Of a stretch of 64,000 nucleotides of DNA, positions 7,709 through 16,201 are shown in pieces; position 1 is the stretch's first letter, and every line of letters begins with the position of its first letter. The position numbers and the translations under genes are program-made. The notes under the pieces were generated by a model that saw only the letters and a program-made list of their open reading frames with translations, was not told the origin of the DNA and ran no database searches. This DNA is from Hyphomicrobiales bacterium (GTDB taxonomy: Bacteria > Pseudomonadota > Alphaproteobacteria > Rhizobiales > Rhizobiaceae). The DNA lies in contig UCKU01000025.1 of assembly GCA_900473185.1 (NCBI GenBank), forward strand, positions 186,001 to 250,000, given 5' to 3'.

Positions 7709-9964
7709 ATGGGACAAGAGATTTTACCGCCTTCTGGCGGAGACGGCGACAATATTCAACCGGTCGACCTGAAGGCGGCGCTCGAAGAGCGCTATCTTCG
7801 CTATGCGCTGTCGACCATCATGCACCGTGCGCTGCCGGATGTGCGTGACGGCCTGAAGCCGGTTCATCGCCGCATCGTCTATGCGATGCACGACATGGGC
7901 CTGCGGCCGACCGCGGCCTTCAGGAAATGCGCGAAGATCGTCGGCGAAGTGATGGGTAACTATCACCCGCACGGCGACCAGTCGATCTATGACGCGCTCG
8001 CGCGTCTGGCGCAGGACTTTTCGCAGCGCTACACGCTGGTGAACGGGCAGGGCAACTTCGGCAATATCGACGGCGACAGTCCCGCCGCCATGCGATACAC
8101 CGAATCGAAGATGACCGCGGTCTCCGAACTGCTGCTTGAAGGCATCGATCAGGATGCAGTCGATTTCCGCGACACCTACGACGAATCCAATTCCGAGCCG
8201 ATCGTTCTTCCCGGTGCCTTTCCGAACCTTCTCGCGAACGGTTCCTCGGGTATCGCAGTCGGCATGGCGACGTCCATTCCCTCGCACAATGTGCACGAGG
8301 TCTGCGACGCCGCGCTACACCTGATCAAGCATCCCGATGCCACCATCGAGAAGCTCGTCGAATTCATCCCCGGCCCGGATTTTCCGACGGGTGGCATCAT
8401 CATCGATAATAAAGAGAGCATCATCGAGAGCTACCGCACCGGCCGCGGCGGTTTTCGCGTGCGTGCGAAATGGGAGACGGAAGATCTCGGCCGCGGCGGC
8501 TACCAGATCGTCGTCACCGAAATTCCTTTCCAGGTGCAGAAATCGCGGCTGATCGAAAAGATCGCCGAACTGCTGATCGCCCGCAAGCTGCCGCTGCTGG
8601 AAGACATAAGGGATGAGTCGGCCGAAGATATCCGCGTCGTACTGGTGCCGAAGAGCCGCACGGTCGATCCGACCATCCTCATGGAATCCATGTTCAAGCT
8701 GACGGAGCTGGAAAGCCGCTTCCCGCTGAACATGAACGTCCTGTCGATGGGCGTGATCCCGCGCGTCATGGCGCTGAACGAAGTGCTTAAGGAGTGGCTG
8801 GCGCACCGTCGAGACGTTCTTCAGCGCCGCTCGCGCTTCCGTCTTGCCGCCATCGACAGGCGCCTCGAAATCCTCGGCGGCTTGCTGATTGCCTATCTCA
8901 ACATCGATGAGGTGATCCGCATCATCCGTGAAGAGGATGAGCCGAAGCCCGTCATGATGGCGCGCTGGGACCTGACGGACAACCAGGTCGAGGCGATCCT
9001 CAACATGCGGCTGCGCGCCCTGCGCAAGCTCGAGGAATTCGAGATCCGCAAGGAACATGACGAACTCACCAGGGAAAAGGCCGATATCGAAGCGCTGCTC
9101 GCGTCCGACGAGAAGCAGTGGCAGACGGTTGCCTGGGAAATCGGCGAGGTGAAGAAGAAATTCGCCAAGGCCACCGAGGTCGGCCGTCGCCGCACGCAAT
9201 TTGCCGAAGCGCCTGACGCAGACGAGGAAGCCATCCAGCACGCGATGATCGAGAAGGAACCGATCACCGTCGTCGTCTCGGATAAGGGCTGGATTCGCGC
9301 TCTGAAGGGTCACATCTCCGATACTTCGGCGCTGACCTTCAAGGAAGGCGATGGTCTGAAGGTGGCCTTCCCGGCGCAGACGACGGACAAGATCCTGATC
9401 GTCACGACCGGCGGCAAGGTCTTCACGCTCGGCGGCGACAAGTTGCCCGGTGGTCGCGGCCATGGCGAACCGCTGCGTATCATGATCGACATGGAAAATG
9501 ATCAGGACGTGCTGACTGCTTTCGTCCATGATGCGACACGCAAGATGCTGATTGTCTCCACGGAAGGAAATGGTTTCGTGGTTCCGGAAACGGAAATGGT
9601 CGCCAATACCCGCAAGGGCAAGCAGATCATGAACGTCTCCATGCCGCACGAGACCAAGCTTCTCGTGCCCGTGACCGGCGATCATGTTGCCGTCGTCGGC
9701 GAGAACCGCAAGATGCTGGTCTTCCCGCTCAGCCAAGTGCCAGAAATGACGCGTGGCAAGGGCGTCCGCCTGCAGCGCTACAAGGATGGCGGCATTTCCG
9801 ACGTTCGCTGCTTTGCCATTGCCGACGGCTTGAGCTGGGAAGACAGCGCCGGTCGCACCTTCACGAAGAACAAGGACGAGCTTGCCGAATGGCTGGCCGA
9901 CCGCGCCACCGCCGGCCGCACCGTGCCCAAGGGCTTCCCGCGCATCGGTAAATTCGCCGGCTGA
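7709..9964 (+). CDS. parC: DNA topoisomerase IV subunit A
   Basis: 751-residue DNA-breaking subunit of topoisomerase IV, which decatenates daughter chromosomes with ParE. The active-site Tyr is in AAMRYTESKM. The winged-helix domain contains GNYHPHGDQSIYDALARLAQ, and the C-terminal third holds degenerate beta-pinwheel repeats (for example GGKVFTLGGDKLPGGRGHG). Assignment to ParC rather than GyrA rests on length, the N-terminus and the short degenerate C-terminal blades. At the quinolone pocket position that is Ser in E. coli (HPHGDS) this protein has Gln, and the acidic helix-4 residue is Asp. No parE is in the window. A hairpin follows the stop. Confidence 0.95.
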   Translation: MGQEILPPSGGDGDNIQPVDLKAALEERYLRYALSTIMHRALPDVRDGLKPVHRRIVYAMHDMGLRPTAAFRKCAKIVGEVMGNYHPHGDQSIYDALARLAQDFSQRYTLVNGQGNFGNIDGDSPAAMRYTESKMTAVSELLLEGIDQDAVDFRDTYDESNSEPIVLPGAFPNLLANGSSGIAVGMATSIPSHNVHEVCDAALHLIKHPDATIEKLVEFIPGPDFPTGGIIIDNKESIIESYRTGRGGFRVRAKWETEDLGRGGYQIVVTEIPFQVQKSRLIEKIAELLIARKLPLLEDIRDESAEDIRVVLVPKSRTVDPTILMESMFKLTELESRFPLNMNVLSMGVIPRVMALNEVLKEWLAHRRDVLQRRSRFRLAAIDRRLEILGGLLIAYLNIDEVIRIIREEDEPKPVMMARWDLTDNQVEAILNMRLRALRKLEEFEIRKEHDELTREKADIEALLASDEKQWQTVAWEIGEVKKKFAKATEVGRRRTQFAEAPDADEEAIQHAMIEKEPITVVVSDKGWIRALKGHISDTSALTFKEGDGLKVAFPAQTTDKILIVTTGGKVFTLGGDKLPGGRGHGEPLRIMIDMENDQDVLTAFVHDATRKMLIVSTEGNGFVVPETEMVANTRKGKQIMNVSMPHETKLLVPVTGDHVAVVGENRKMLVFPLSQVPEMTRGKGVRLQRYKDGGISDVRCFAIADGLSWEDSAGRTFTKNKDELAEWLADRATAGRTVPKGFPRIGKFAG

Positions 9965-9979
9965 TCCCGGAATTTTGAG

Positions 9980-10002
9980 GCTCCGCCCTTGGCGGGCGGA
10001 GC
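9980..10002 (+). terminator. Hairpin after parC
   Basis: GCTCCGCCC / GGGCGGAGC, a 9-bp perfect stem with a 5-nt loop, 16 bp after the parC stop. There is no T-tract, so it is either a weak terminator or an mRNA 3'-end protecting stem. Confidence 0.55.
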
Positions 10003-10158
10003 AATTCCTCTATCTCAGTCCTGTCATCAAAAAGAAGGGCCAACAAGAAGGGCAGTGTCGTTCCGCGGGCGGGCGGGATGGCTATCAGCCGTGCGCTTGG
10101 GAGCGCGCGCGAACAATGGAGGCTCCGACAACGGAGGCCCGCCAACGGAGGAATGCCG

Positions 10159-10653
10159 ATGCCCGCCAATACCATCAAACTGCATGTCGCCCACAGCTAC
10201 AGGGCGCCGCCCGCCACGATTTACGATGCCTGGCTCAATCCCGAAATCGCCCGCCGCTTTTTATTCGCAACTGACGACGGCCATGTCATCCGCGCCGATA
10301 TCGATCCGCGCGTCGGAGGCCGCTTCATCATCGTCGATCGCCGCCCGACCGGCGACGCCTTTCATCACGGCGTCTTCCTGGAATTGAAGCGCCCCAGACA
10401 CATCGTCTTCTGCTTCTCGGTCGAGGAACACGACCACAATTGCGATCGCGTCGAAATCGATATCGAACCGCTCGGCAGCGGCAGCCGCCTCACCCTCACG
10501 CATGAAATGTGCGCGGAATGGGCGGAATACGAGGAGAAGACCCGCCAGGGCTGGACGCATATCGTCGAAGGGCTGGATCGGGAACTGGAGCTTTCCGCTG
10601 GTTCGAAACGATCGAATCCCGAAGCAGGCCAGTCCGCCGGCGCTATGGCATGA
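10159..10653 (+). CDS. SRPBCC (AHSA1-like) domain protein
   Basis: 164-residue START-like protein of the Activator-of-Hsp90-ATPase (AHSA1) family, a hydrophobic-cavity fold with many roles. Signature features are RAPPATIYDAWLNPE near the N-terminus and the C-terminal GWTHIVEGLDREL helix. The start at 10159 is preferred because GGAGG lies 7 nt upstream; the ATG at 10153 is too close to it. Such genes often pair with an ArsR regulator, which is absent here. The function is not predictable beyond binding a hydrophobic ligand. Confidence 0.85.
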   Translation: MPANTIKLHVAHSYRAPPATIYDAWLNPEIARRFLFATDDGHVIRADIDPRVGGRFIIVDRRPTGDAFHHGVFLELKRPRHIVFCFSVEEHDHNCDRVEIDIEPLGSGSRLTLTHEMCAEWAEYEEKTRQGWTHIVEGLDRELELSAGSKRSNPEAGQSAGAMA

Positions 10654-10663
10654 GCGGGGCCGA

Positions 10664-11542
10664 TCAAGCGGGCTGAACGCTCTTGCCTTTCGCCATCCAG
10701 ACGGAATGGGCAGCAATCGCCGCAACCAGTATCGCACCGCCGACGAGCGTCATGGTGGAGGGTGTTTCAGCGAAGATTAGCCAGACCCAGATCGGCGCGA
10801 GTACCGTTTCCAGCAGGTAGAACATGCCGACCTCGGGCGCGGAGAGGTAACGCGGTCCCGTCGCCAGGCACCAGAAGGCAACTGGCATCATGATAGCGCC
10901 GTTGAAGACGATCCAGCCGGGATGAATGATCGAGAGTCCTGAAGGCAAAACCTGCGCCAGGCCGAGTGCGGCTGGCAAGATTGCGGCAAGCAGTGGAACG
11001 AAACCCATCTCCCGGCGCGAGGCCCGTCCGACAGTGATGGCGGCGGCTAGCACCAGCGCGCTCAAAAGTGCCATCGCGTCGCCGAAGACATGGCCGCTCG
11101 AAAGTCCCTCGCGCACGATCAGTCCGACGCCGAAGATCATGAACAGCATGGTGATCAAAGTTACCGGCTGCGGCTTCTCCTTGAGAAACAGCCAGGACAG
11201 CAGCGCCCCGAACATCGGGTTGAAGGCGACGATGAAGACAACATTGGCGGTGGCCGTGTTGAAGACCGCCAATACGAAGGTCACGGAAGAGAGGCCGTAG
11301 AGGAACCCGGCCAGTAGACCGGGACGACCCGGAACGAGCAGCGGCCATCTGCCGGAGAAAAGGCGCATCGCAATCAGGATGACGAACGTGGCAAGAACCG
11401 TCGCCACGCGCCGCGCGGTGAGGATCGACCAGATTTCGCCATCGGCGAGGCGAACGAGTGGAATGTCCATGGAAAGCGCCAGCCCGCCGACTGCCGTCAG
11501 TAGCAGGCCTTTCCGATGATCGGAAAGGTGGGGAAGGGGCAT
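10664..11542 (-). CDS. DMT-superfamily transporter (EamA type)
   Basis: 292-residue inner-membrane permease of the drug/metabolite transporter superfamily. Ten hydrophobic helices arranged as two EamA repeats can be followed (about residues 10-140 and 150-285), with the typical TANVVFIVAFNPMFGALLSWLFLKE segment ending repeat one. Its ATG overlaps the stop codon of the upstream bpt gene, so the two are probably translated from one message. Substrate and direction are unknown; most characterised relatives export amino acids or metabolites. Confidence 0.87.
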   Translation of the reverse strand: MPLPHLSDHRKGLLLTAVGGLALSMDIPLVRLADGEIWSILTARRVATVLATFVILIAMRLFSGRWPLLVPGRPGLLAGFLYGLSSVTFVLAVFNTATANVVFIVAFNPMFGALLSWLFLKEKPQPVTLITMLFMIFGVGLIVREGLSSGHVFGDAMALLSALVLAAAITVGRASRREMGFVPLLAAILPAALGLAQVLPSGLSIIHPGWIVFNGAIMMPVAFWCLATGPRYLSAPEVGMFYLLETVLAPIWVWLIFAETPSTMTLVGGAILVAAIAAHSVWMAKGKSVQPA

Positions 11543-12318
11543 CAGTCCTGCGGATCGTCCTGGAGGGAAGAGGGGTCGAAGCGTTCCCAGCCGCGCGGCG
11601 TCAGATGTTCCTGCGGCTGGAAGCGTGTCTTGTAATCCATCTTCCGCGATCCTTGAACCCAGTAGCCGAGATAGACATGCGGCAGGCCGAGCGCTCTCGT
11701 GCGGCGCACATGATCGAGGATCATGAAGGTGCCAAGCGAGCGCCGGTCGAGATCGGGATTGAAGTAGGAATAGACCATGGAGAGACCGTCGCTCATCGTG
11801 TCGGTCAGCGCGGCGGCGAGCAGCTCGCCCTTCGGCCGCGTTTCCAGCCCGGAGCCTTCTTCGCGCCGGCGGTATTCGATGATCTTGGTGTTCACATGGG
11901 TGTCTTCCACCATGATCGCATAATCGAGCACGGTCATATCGGACATGCCGCCCTGCTGGTGACGATAGTCGAGGTAACGGCGGAAGAGGGAATATTGCTC
12001 GCTCGACGGCTGGGCCGGAAATTCCGTGGCGATGATATCGGAATTGCTCGCCATCACCCGCTTCATCGATTTGGTGGGTTCGAATTCCTGCGCCAGGATG
12101 CGCACGGACACACAGGCGCGACAGGCCTCGCAGGCTGGACGGTAGGCGATGTTCTGCGAACGGCGGAAGCCACCCTGGGTAAGGATATCGTTCATCTCGG
12201 CTGCCCGTGGTCCGACGAGATGGGTGAAGACCTTACGCTCCATCTCATGCGGCAGATACGGACAGGTAGCCGGAGCCGTCAGATAAAACTGAGGGGATGG
12301 CGTGGTCTGCGTATTCAT
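11542..12318 (-). CDS. bpt: Aspartate/glutamate leucyltransferase (N-end rule)
   Basis: 258-residue cytoplasmic leucyl-tRNA--protein transferase. It adds Leu to N-terminal Asp or Glu, marking proteins for ClpS/ClpAP degradation. The N-terminal block CPYLPHEMERKVFTHL and the cysteine cluster ACEACRACVSVRI are diagnostic of the Ate1/Bpt family, and YLGYWVQGSRKMDYKTRF is the conserved C-terminal catalytic region. Start placed at 12318 (MNTQTTPSPQFYLTAP); a longer frame from a TTG at 12372 lacks conserved residues. Bpt rather than arginyltransferase is assigned from bacterial origin; the sequence alone does not prove amino-acid choice. Confidence 0.9.
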   Translation of the reverse strand: MNTQTTPSPQFYLTAPATCPYLPHEMERKVFTHLVGPRAAEMNDILTQGGFRRSQNIAYRPACEACRACVSVRILAQEFEPTKSMKRVMASNSDIIATEFPAQPSSEQYSLFRRYLDYRHQQGGMSDMTVLDYAIMVEDTHVNTKIIEYRRREEGSGLETRPKGELLAAALTDTMSDGLSMVYSYFNPDLDRRSLGTFMILDHVRRTRALGLPHVYLGYWVQGSRKMDYKTRFQPQEHLTPRGWERFDPSSLQDDPQD

Positions 12319-12390
12319 CTCTTGCGGAGATTTCCTTTCGGGGCGCCTGTCATTTCTGACAGCATGACGCAAGAATAAAAAACGTCAACA

Positions 12391-12411
12391 GCGCGGCATT
12401 CAGTGCCGCGC
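12391..12411 (-). terminator. GC-rich hairpin between the RDD gene and bpt
   Basis: GCGCGGCA / TGCCGCGC, a perfect 8-bp stem with a 5-nt loop. On the minus strand a T6 run follows only after about 8 nt, so it is an imperfect terminator for the hemB-RDD message, or a structure in the bpt leader. Confidence 0.5.
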
Positions 12412-12501
12412 AATCGAATATTCGATTTCTTGGATATGGCGCCCTTTTGTGGCCGGCAAAGGGCGGGCGGAGACTTTATTTCGTCCCCGCCGGGAGGAGT
12501 A

Positions 12502-12960
12502 TCAGTTGGTGCGGATCGTAGCCGTGCCGACGAGGAAATCGTGCAGCAGGCGCGAGCGTTCCGTGAAGAGGCCGACCAGCAGAATCAGCGGCGTCAACAC
12601 CGAGTTCAGGATCCAGAACAGCGCCAGATGCGCAATCGCCATGAAGAAGTCCATTGGCCGTCCGTCGACACGCACGATCGCGATGCCCATCGCGCGCATG
12701 CCCAGCGAGGCCTGCGAGGGGCCGCCGACGGTCATGCCGAAATAGAGGCCGGCGACGATGACGAACAGCGCCGGATAAAGAATGAAGCCGAGCCCCAGCG
12801 TGACGATCCCCAGGAAGAACACCACGATCGCCGCTGGAATGCAGAGCAGGGCGACGATGACATAGTCGAGAATGAATGCGAAGACACGACGGCTGAGCAC
12901 ACCACTATAGGCGCGCCAGTCCTCCGGTGCGGCATAAAGCGGATTGGGGTTGTAGCTCAT
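12502..12960 (-). CDS. RDD family membrane protein
   Basis: 152-residue inner-membrane protein with an RDD domain. The Arg-x-x-x-x-x-Asp signature is visible as SRRVFAFILDYVIVALL, followed by three hydrophobic stretches (about residues 30-55, 60-85, 120-140). It lies 73 bp downstream of hemB on the same strand, probably co-transcribed. Some RDD proteins act in Na+/H+ exchange or osmotic responses, but no substrate can be given here. Confidence 0.85.
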   Translation of the reverse strand: MSYNPNPLYAAPEDWRAYSGVLSRRVFAFILDYVIVALLCIPAAIVVFFLGIVTLGLGFILYPALFVIVAGLYFGMTVGGPSQASLGMRAMGIAIVRVDGRPMDFFMAIAHLALFWILNSVLTPLILLVGLFTERSRLLHDFLVGTATIRTN

Positions 12961-13033
12961 CCATATCTCCCTTCGAAAGACGATGCCGCTGATATGGTAT
13001 CGTCAGGGGGAAATACAATAATTCGCCCGAAAA

Positions 13034-14047
13034 TCACCTTTTTGCGAGGATTTTCGCCACTTCCGGCGCAAAATAGGTGAGGATGCCGTCGCAGCCGGCG
13101 CGCTTGAAGGCAAGCAGCGTCTCCATCATGATCCGCTCGCCGTCGATCCAGCCATTCATCGCCGCAGCCTTGATCTGCGAATATTCGCCCGAGACCTGAT
13201 AGGCGAAGGTCGGCAGCCCGAAAGCCTCCTTCACGCGCCAGCAGATGTCGATATAGGCAAGGCCCGGCTTGACCATCAGCATGTCGGCGCCTTCCTCGAC
13301 ATCGAGAGCCGCATCGCGGATCGCTTCCATGCCATTTGCCGGATTGATGTAGTAGCTGTTCTTGTCGCCCTTCAGCAGACCCTTGGTATTGATCGCCTCG
13401 CGATAGGGGCCGTAGAAGCCGGAAGAAAACTTCGTGGCATAGGACATGATGCCGACGCTCTGGTGCCCGGCGGCATCGAGCCCGCGGCGGATCGCGCCGA
13501 TGCGCCCGTCCATCATCTCGGAGGGAGCGATGATATCGGCGCCCGCATCGGCCTGCAGGATGGCCGCCCGGACCACCTGGTCGACCGTCTCGTCATTGAC
13601 GATCTCGCCGTCGCGCAGGATGCCGTCATGCCCGTGGCTAGTGAAGGGGTCGAGCGCAACATCGGTAATAATGCCGATATTGGGCACCGCCTTTTTGATG
13701 GCCGCCGTCGTCTGATTGATGAGGTTGTTGGCAACGAGGCTGTTGGAGCCCGTTTCGTCGCGCAGTTCCATCTCGATATCGGGGAAGGTGGCAAGTGCCG
13801 GGATACCGAGATCGGCTGCTTCCTTCGCCGCTTCGACCGCCTTGTCGACGCTCATGCGGTTGACACCGGGCATGGCAGCGATCGGATCGACGATGCCGGT
13901 TCCCGGGACGATGAAGATCGGCCAGATCAGATCGTCAACCGTAAGACGGTTTTCCTGCACCAGCCGGCGTGTCCAATCCGCCTTGCGGTTGCGGCGCATG
14001 CGGCGGTGACCGGTGATTTCATCGACGAGATGCGTCTTGTCCTGCAT
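13034..14047 (-). CDS. hemB: Delta-aminolevulinic acid dehydratase (porphobilinogen synthase)
   Basis: 337-residue cytosolic enzyme condensing two 5-aminolevulinate molecules to porphobilinogen, the second common step of heme and corrin synthesis. Both Schiff-base lysines are visible: SYATKFSSGFYGPYRE and MLMVKPGLAYIDI. At the site where zinc enzymes have a Cys triad the sequence reads DVALDPFTSHGHDG, so the zinc cysteines are replaced by Ala/Asp. This is the magnesium/potassium-type enzyme described in Bradyrhizobium and Pseudomonas. The RDD gene follows; the small membrane gene at 14183 is divergent. Confidence 0.97.
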   Translation of the reverse strand: MQDKTHLVDEITGHRRMRRNRKADWTRRLVQENRLTVDDLIWPIFIVPGTGIVDPIAAMPGVNRMSVDKAVEAAKEAADLGIPALATFPDIEMELRDETGSNSLVANNLINQTTAAIKKAVPNIGIITDVALDPFTSHGHDGILRDGEIVNDETVDQVVRAAILQADAGADIIAPSEMMDGRIGAIRRGLDAAGHQSVGIMSYATKFSSGFYGPYREAINTKGLLKGDKNSYYINPANGMEAIRDAALDVEEGADMLMVKPGLAYIDICWRVKEAFGLPTFAYQVSGEYSQIKAAAMNGWIDGERIMMETLLAFKRAGCDGILTYFAPEVAKILAKR

Positions 14048-14182
14048 GTTATCTGTCCCTGGGCCATTCCATTTATTGGAGCGGTCATTATCATGCGCCC
14101 CGGGAAATCCAAACCGGACGATTGGCCGCGGCGGATGAAACCCGAAAAATTGAAGCCGCGACTAGGAACGTGAGGTCTCGCC

Positions 14183-14620
14183 ATGGAAACCGATTCTCCG
14201 ACGATACCGAAACGGACGTTGACGGATATCCTCTTCATCTTCTTCCTGCGGCTTGTTGCCGTTTCCTGCTTCTGGTTCGGCCTGCAATATTGGGCGATGC
14301 TCGTCGGCTATTCGCTGGTCGGCGCTGGCCGCTTCGATCTGTTGAGCCTGCCGTGGAAGGTCGCAAGCACTTCCCTTGCCGTTCTCTTCCCGGTCGCCTC
14401 GCTCGGCCTCTGGCTCACTGTTTCCTGGGGACCGGTGATCTGGGTGCTGGCCGCAGGCGGCCAGATCCTCATGTACGGCCTGCTCCCGCAGATCTTCGGA
14501 CCCAACCGGCTGATCATTCTGCTGCATGTGATCGTGGCCGTAATCTACTGGATCTTCAGGCTTTCCCTGTGGCTGGAGCGACGCCGGCAGCGGCGTCAGG
14601 TAAGCGTTGATTTACCCTGA
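14183..14620 (+). CDS. Small integral membrane protein, DUF6163-like
   Basis: 145-residue protein with four predicted transmembrane helices (about residues 15-40, 58-80, 85-105, 112-130) and a basic C-terminus ending LERRRQRRQVSVDLP. It resembles the rhizobial DUF6163 group by memory; I know no function. It is divergent from hemB and precedes ldtR by 128 bp on the same strand. Confidence 0.75.
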   Translation: METDSPTIPKRTLTDILFIFFLRLVAVSCFWFGLQYWAMLVGYSLVGAGRFDLLSLPWKVASTSLAVLFPVASLGLWLTVSWGPVIWVLAAGGQILMYGLLPQIFGPNRLIILLHVIVAVIYWIFRLSLWLERRRQRRQVSVDLP

Positions 14621-14648
14621 TACATCGAGAGCTTTTCGTAAGCCTCTG

Positions 14649-14690
14649 TTAAGCCTGCGGTTTAAGTCGAATTTTATATGTATTCGATAG
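14649..14690 (+). promoter_or_regulatory. Candidate operator region of ldtR
   Basis: Two motifs upstream of ldtR recur upstream of the L,D-transpeptidase gene in the same order. TTAAGCCTGCGGTTTA (14649-14664) is a near-palindrome, and TATTCGATAG lies at 14681-14690. LdtR of Liberibacter is known to act on ldtR and ldtP promoters; that these particular bases are the site is inference. Confidence 0.4.
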
Positions 14691-14748
14691 GGTCTCACTC
14701 AAGGCGGGAAGAAAACGACACCGCCAAACAAAACAGTGAGGCAGTCAA

Positions 14749-15261
14749 ATGAACACGAAAATCAAGCCGCAGGCGGCATCGACTTTCCATGCGCAGGATC
14801 AGGGCATCCGTGATCTTTACATGGAATCCCTTCATCTTGTTGAACGTCTTCATCGTCGTCTTCTCGACGTCATCAAGGATGAGTTCGACCGTCAGGGCCG
14901 CAGCGACGTCAACGCCATCCAGGCGCTGCTCCTTTTCAACATCGGCAACTCCGAACTGACCGCCGGCGAGTTGCGTTCGCGCGGCTACTATCTCGGCTCG
15001 AACGTTTCCTACAACGTCAAGAAGCTGGTCGACCTCGGCTTCATCAACCACCAGCGCTCGCGCATCGACCGCCGCTCGGTCCGTATCAGCCTGACCGAAA
15101 CCGGCCAAGACATCGCCGAAACGGTGGCCCGGCTCTACGAACGCCACATCGCCTCGATCGACAAGGTCGGCGGCATCGGCACTGATGAGTTCACCCAGAT
15201 GAACAAGCTCCTGCAGCGGCTGGATCGCTTCTGGAACGATCAGATTTTGTATCGCCTGTAA
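14749..15261 (+). CDS. ldtR: MarR-family regulator LdtR
   Basis: 170-residue winged-helix transcription factor. Residues about 45-145 form a MarR DNA-binding domain: helix-turn-helix ELTAGELRSRGYYLGSNVSY, then a wing with RSRIDRRSVRISLTETG. LdtR controls an L,D-transpeptidase gene and stress tolerance in Liberibacter and Sinorhizobium, and the transpeptidase gene is indeed 1.6 kb downstream here. The N-terminal QDQGIRDLYMESLHLVERLH helix is highly characteristic of this rhizobial group. A short hairpin-like stretch (AAGCC ... GGGCTT) follows the stop. Confidence 0.93.
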   Translation: MNTKIKPQAASTFHAQDQGIRDLYMESLHLVERLHRRLLDVIKDEFDRQGRSDVNAIQALLLFNIGNSELTAGELRSRGYYLGSNVSYNVKKLVDLGFINHQRSRIDRRSVRISLTETGQDIAETVARLYERHIASIDKVGGIGTDEFTQMNKLLQRLDRFWNDQILYRL

Positions 15262-15487
15262 CCTGTAAAGCCTGTTCCCTGCGGGCTTGTAGGACCTCCT
15301 TACTGGCACCACAAGGCGCTACGGTGTGCGGGATTGCACGCGGTAGCGCCCGTTTGCGTTACGGTTCCTTGTCTGTACGCCGGAGGAAAATAGTCAAAGA
15401 TATATGCTAGGACGGTTGCGAGCATTCTAAGGCAGACTCGAAGCAATCTGCGGATGGGCATGACGATCGGGTTCTTGGCGGGATTAT

Positions 15488-16201
15488 TCACATCAATCCG
15501 GTAGCAGCATCCATTGATAGGGCTTCATCTCTCAATAGATGCCAATATATCCTGCGATAGCTGTAGTAGTCCCAAAACAGCTTCACTACGATGTACGTGA
15601 CCAGAACCCTCATGAAAAATGAAAGCGTTCGGACGGCATAGTTCGGGTCGGCATGGTAGAGACTTATCTTAAACTGCCCGAAAAAATCGAGAAGGATGCC
15701 GCCCGATATCTGTACAAGGCAGTATGAGAGAGTGTCGAATACTCCCGTTGAGTTCATGGTCGTCGGGAAGAATAGGTAGAGAAACACGCAAGTCACGCCG
15801 TAGAAGACTACCGCTAGGATGCCGTTGGCAAACGCCCATAGCTTATTCTCCATCACAATCATCGCATAGTTGGTTTGACGGATGAGGTGACGTTGCGGGG
15901 CGGGAATATTCTGAAGGATTGGGTGTGGGATTTTTAGTAGAGCAAGCCCGTGCCGTCGTGTCCAGAGATAGTGAATAAACTTGCGGGATCCCAGTCCGAT
16001 CGACATTTGCGCCAAGTAGGCCGTGATTAGCAGTAAGCCGAAGAGAGCAACCTCTTTCGCATAGTAAGGAAAAGTCAAATGCGCCAAAATGTAAGCAAAG
16101 AGTATGAGGAAGCAAAACGGCACTACGCGCGTGAAAAACACGATTGGGACTTTTACCGCTGACGGAATGTAAAAATCGACAAGTGAAATTCGTTTCCTCA
16201 T
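15488..16201 (-). CDS. Orphan multi-pass membrane protein
   Basis: 237-residue protein with about five hydrophobic helices (residues 20-40, 45-70, 120-145, 155-180, 195-215) and charged loops, ending in a soluble tail. No family is recognised. Its codon use is visibly AT-richer than the neighbours (many TTT, ATA, TTA-type codons), and it lies in the reverse direction between ldtR and its usual neighbour. Start at 16201 fits the basic MRKRISLVDFYI N-terminus. Probably acquired; function unknown. Confidence 0.65.
   Translation of the reverse strand: MRKRISLVDFYIPSAVKVPIVFFTRVVPFCFLILFAYILAHLTFPYYAKEVALFGLLLITAYLAQMSIGLGSRKFIHYLWTRRHGLALLKIPHPILQNIPAPQRHLIRQTNYAMIVMENKLWAFANGILAVVFYGVTCVFLYLFFPTTMNSTGVFDTLSYCLVQISGGILLDFFGQFKISLYHADPNYAVRTLSFFMRVLVTYIVVKLFWDYYSYRRIYWHLLRDEALSMDAATGLM

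Noticed and set aside
8315..9736. 473-codon frame antisense to parC
   Set aside because: Same high-GC shadow effect; parC is conserved throughout.
12403..13080. 225-codon plus-strand frame across the RDD gene
   Set aside because: Very high in Arg, Glu and Gln without motifs; it is the antisense shadow of the RDD gene and the end of hemB.
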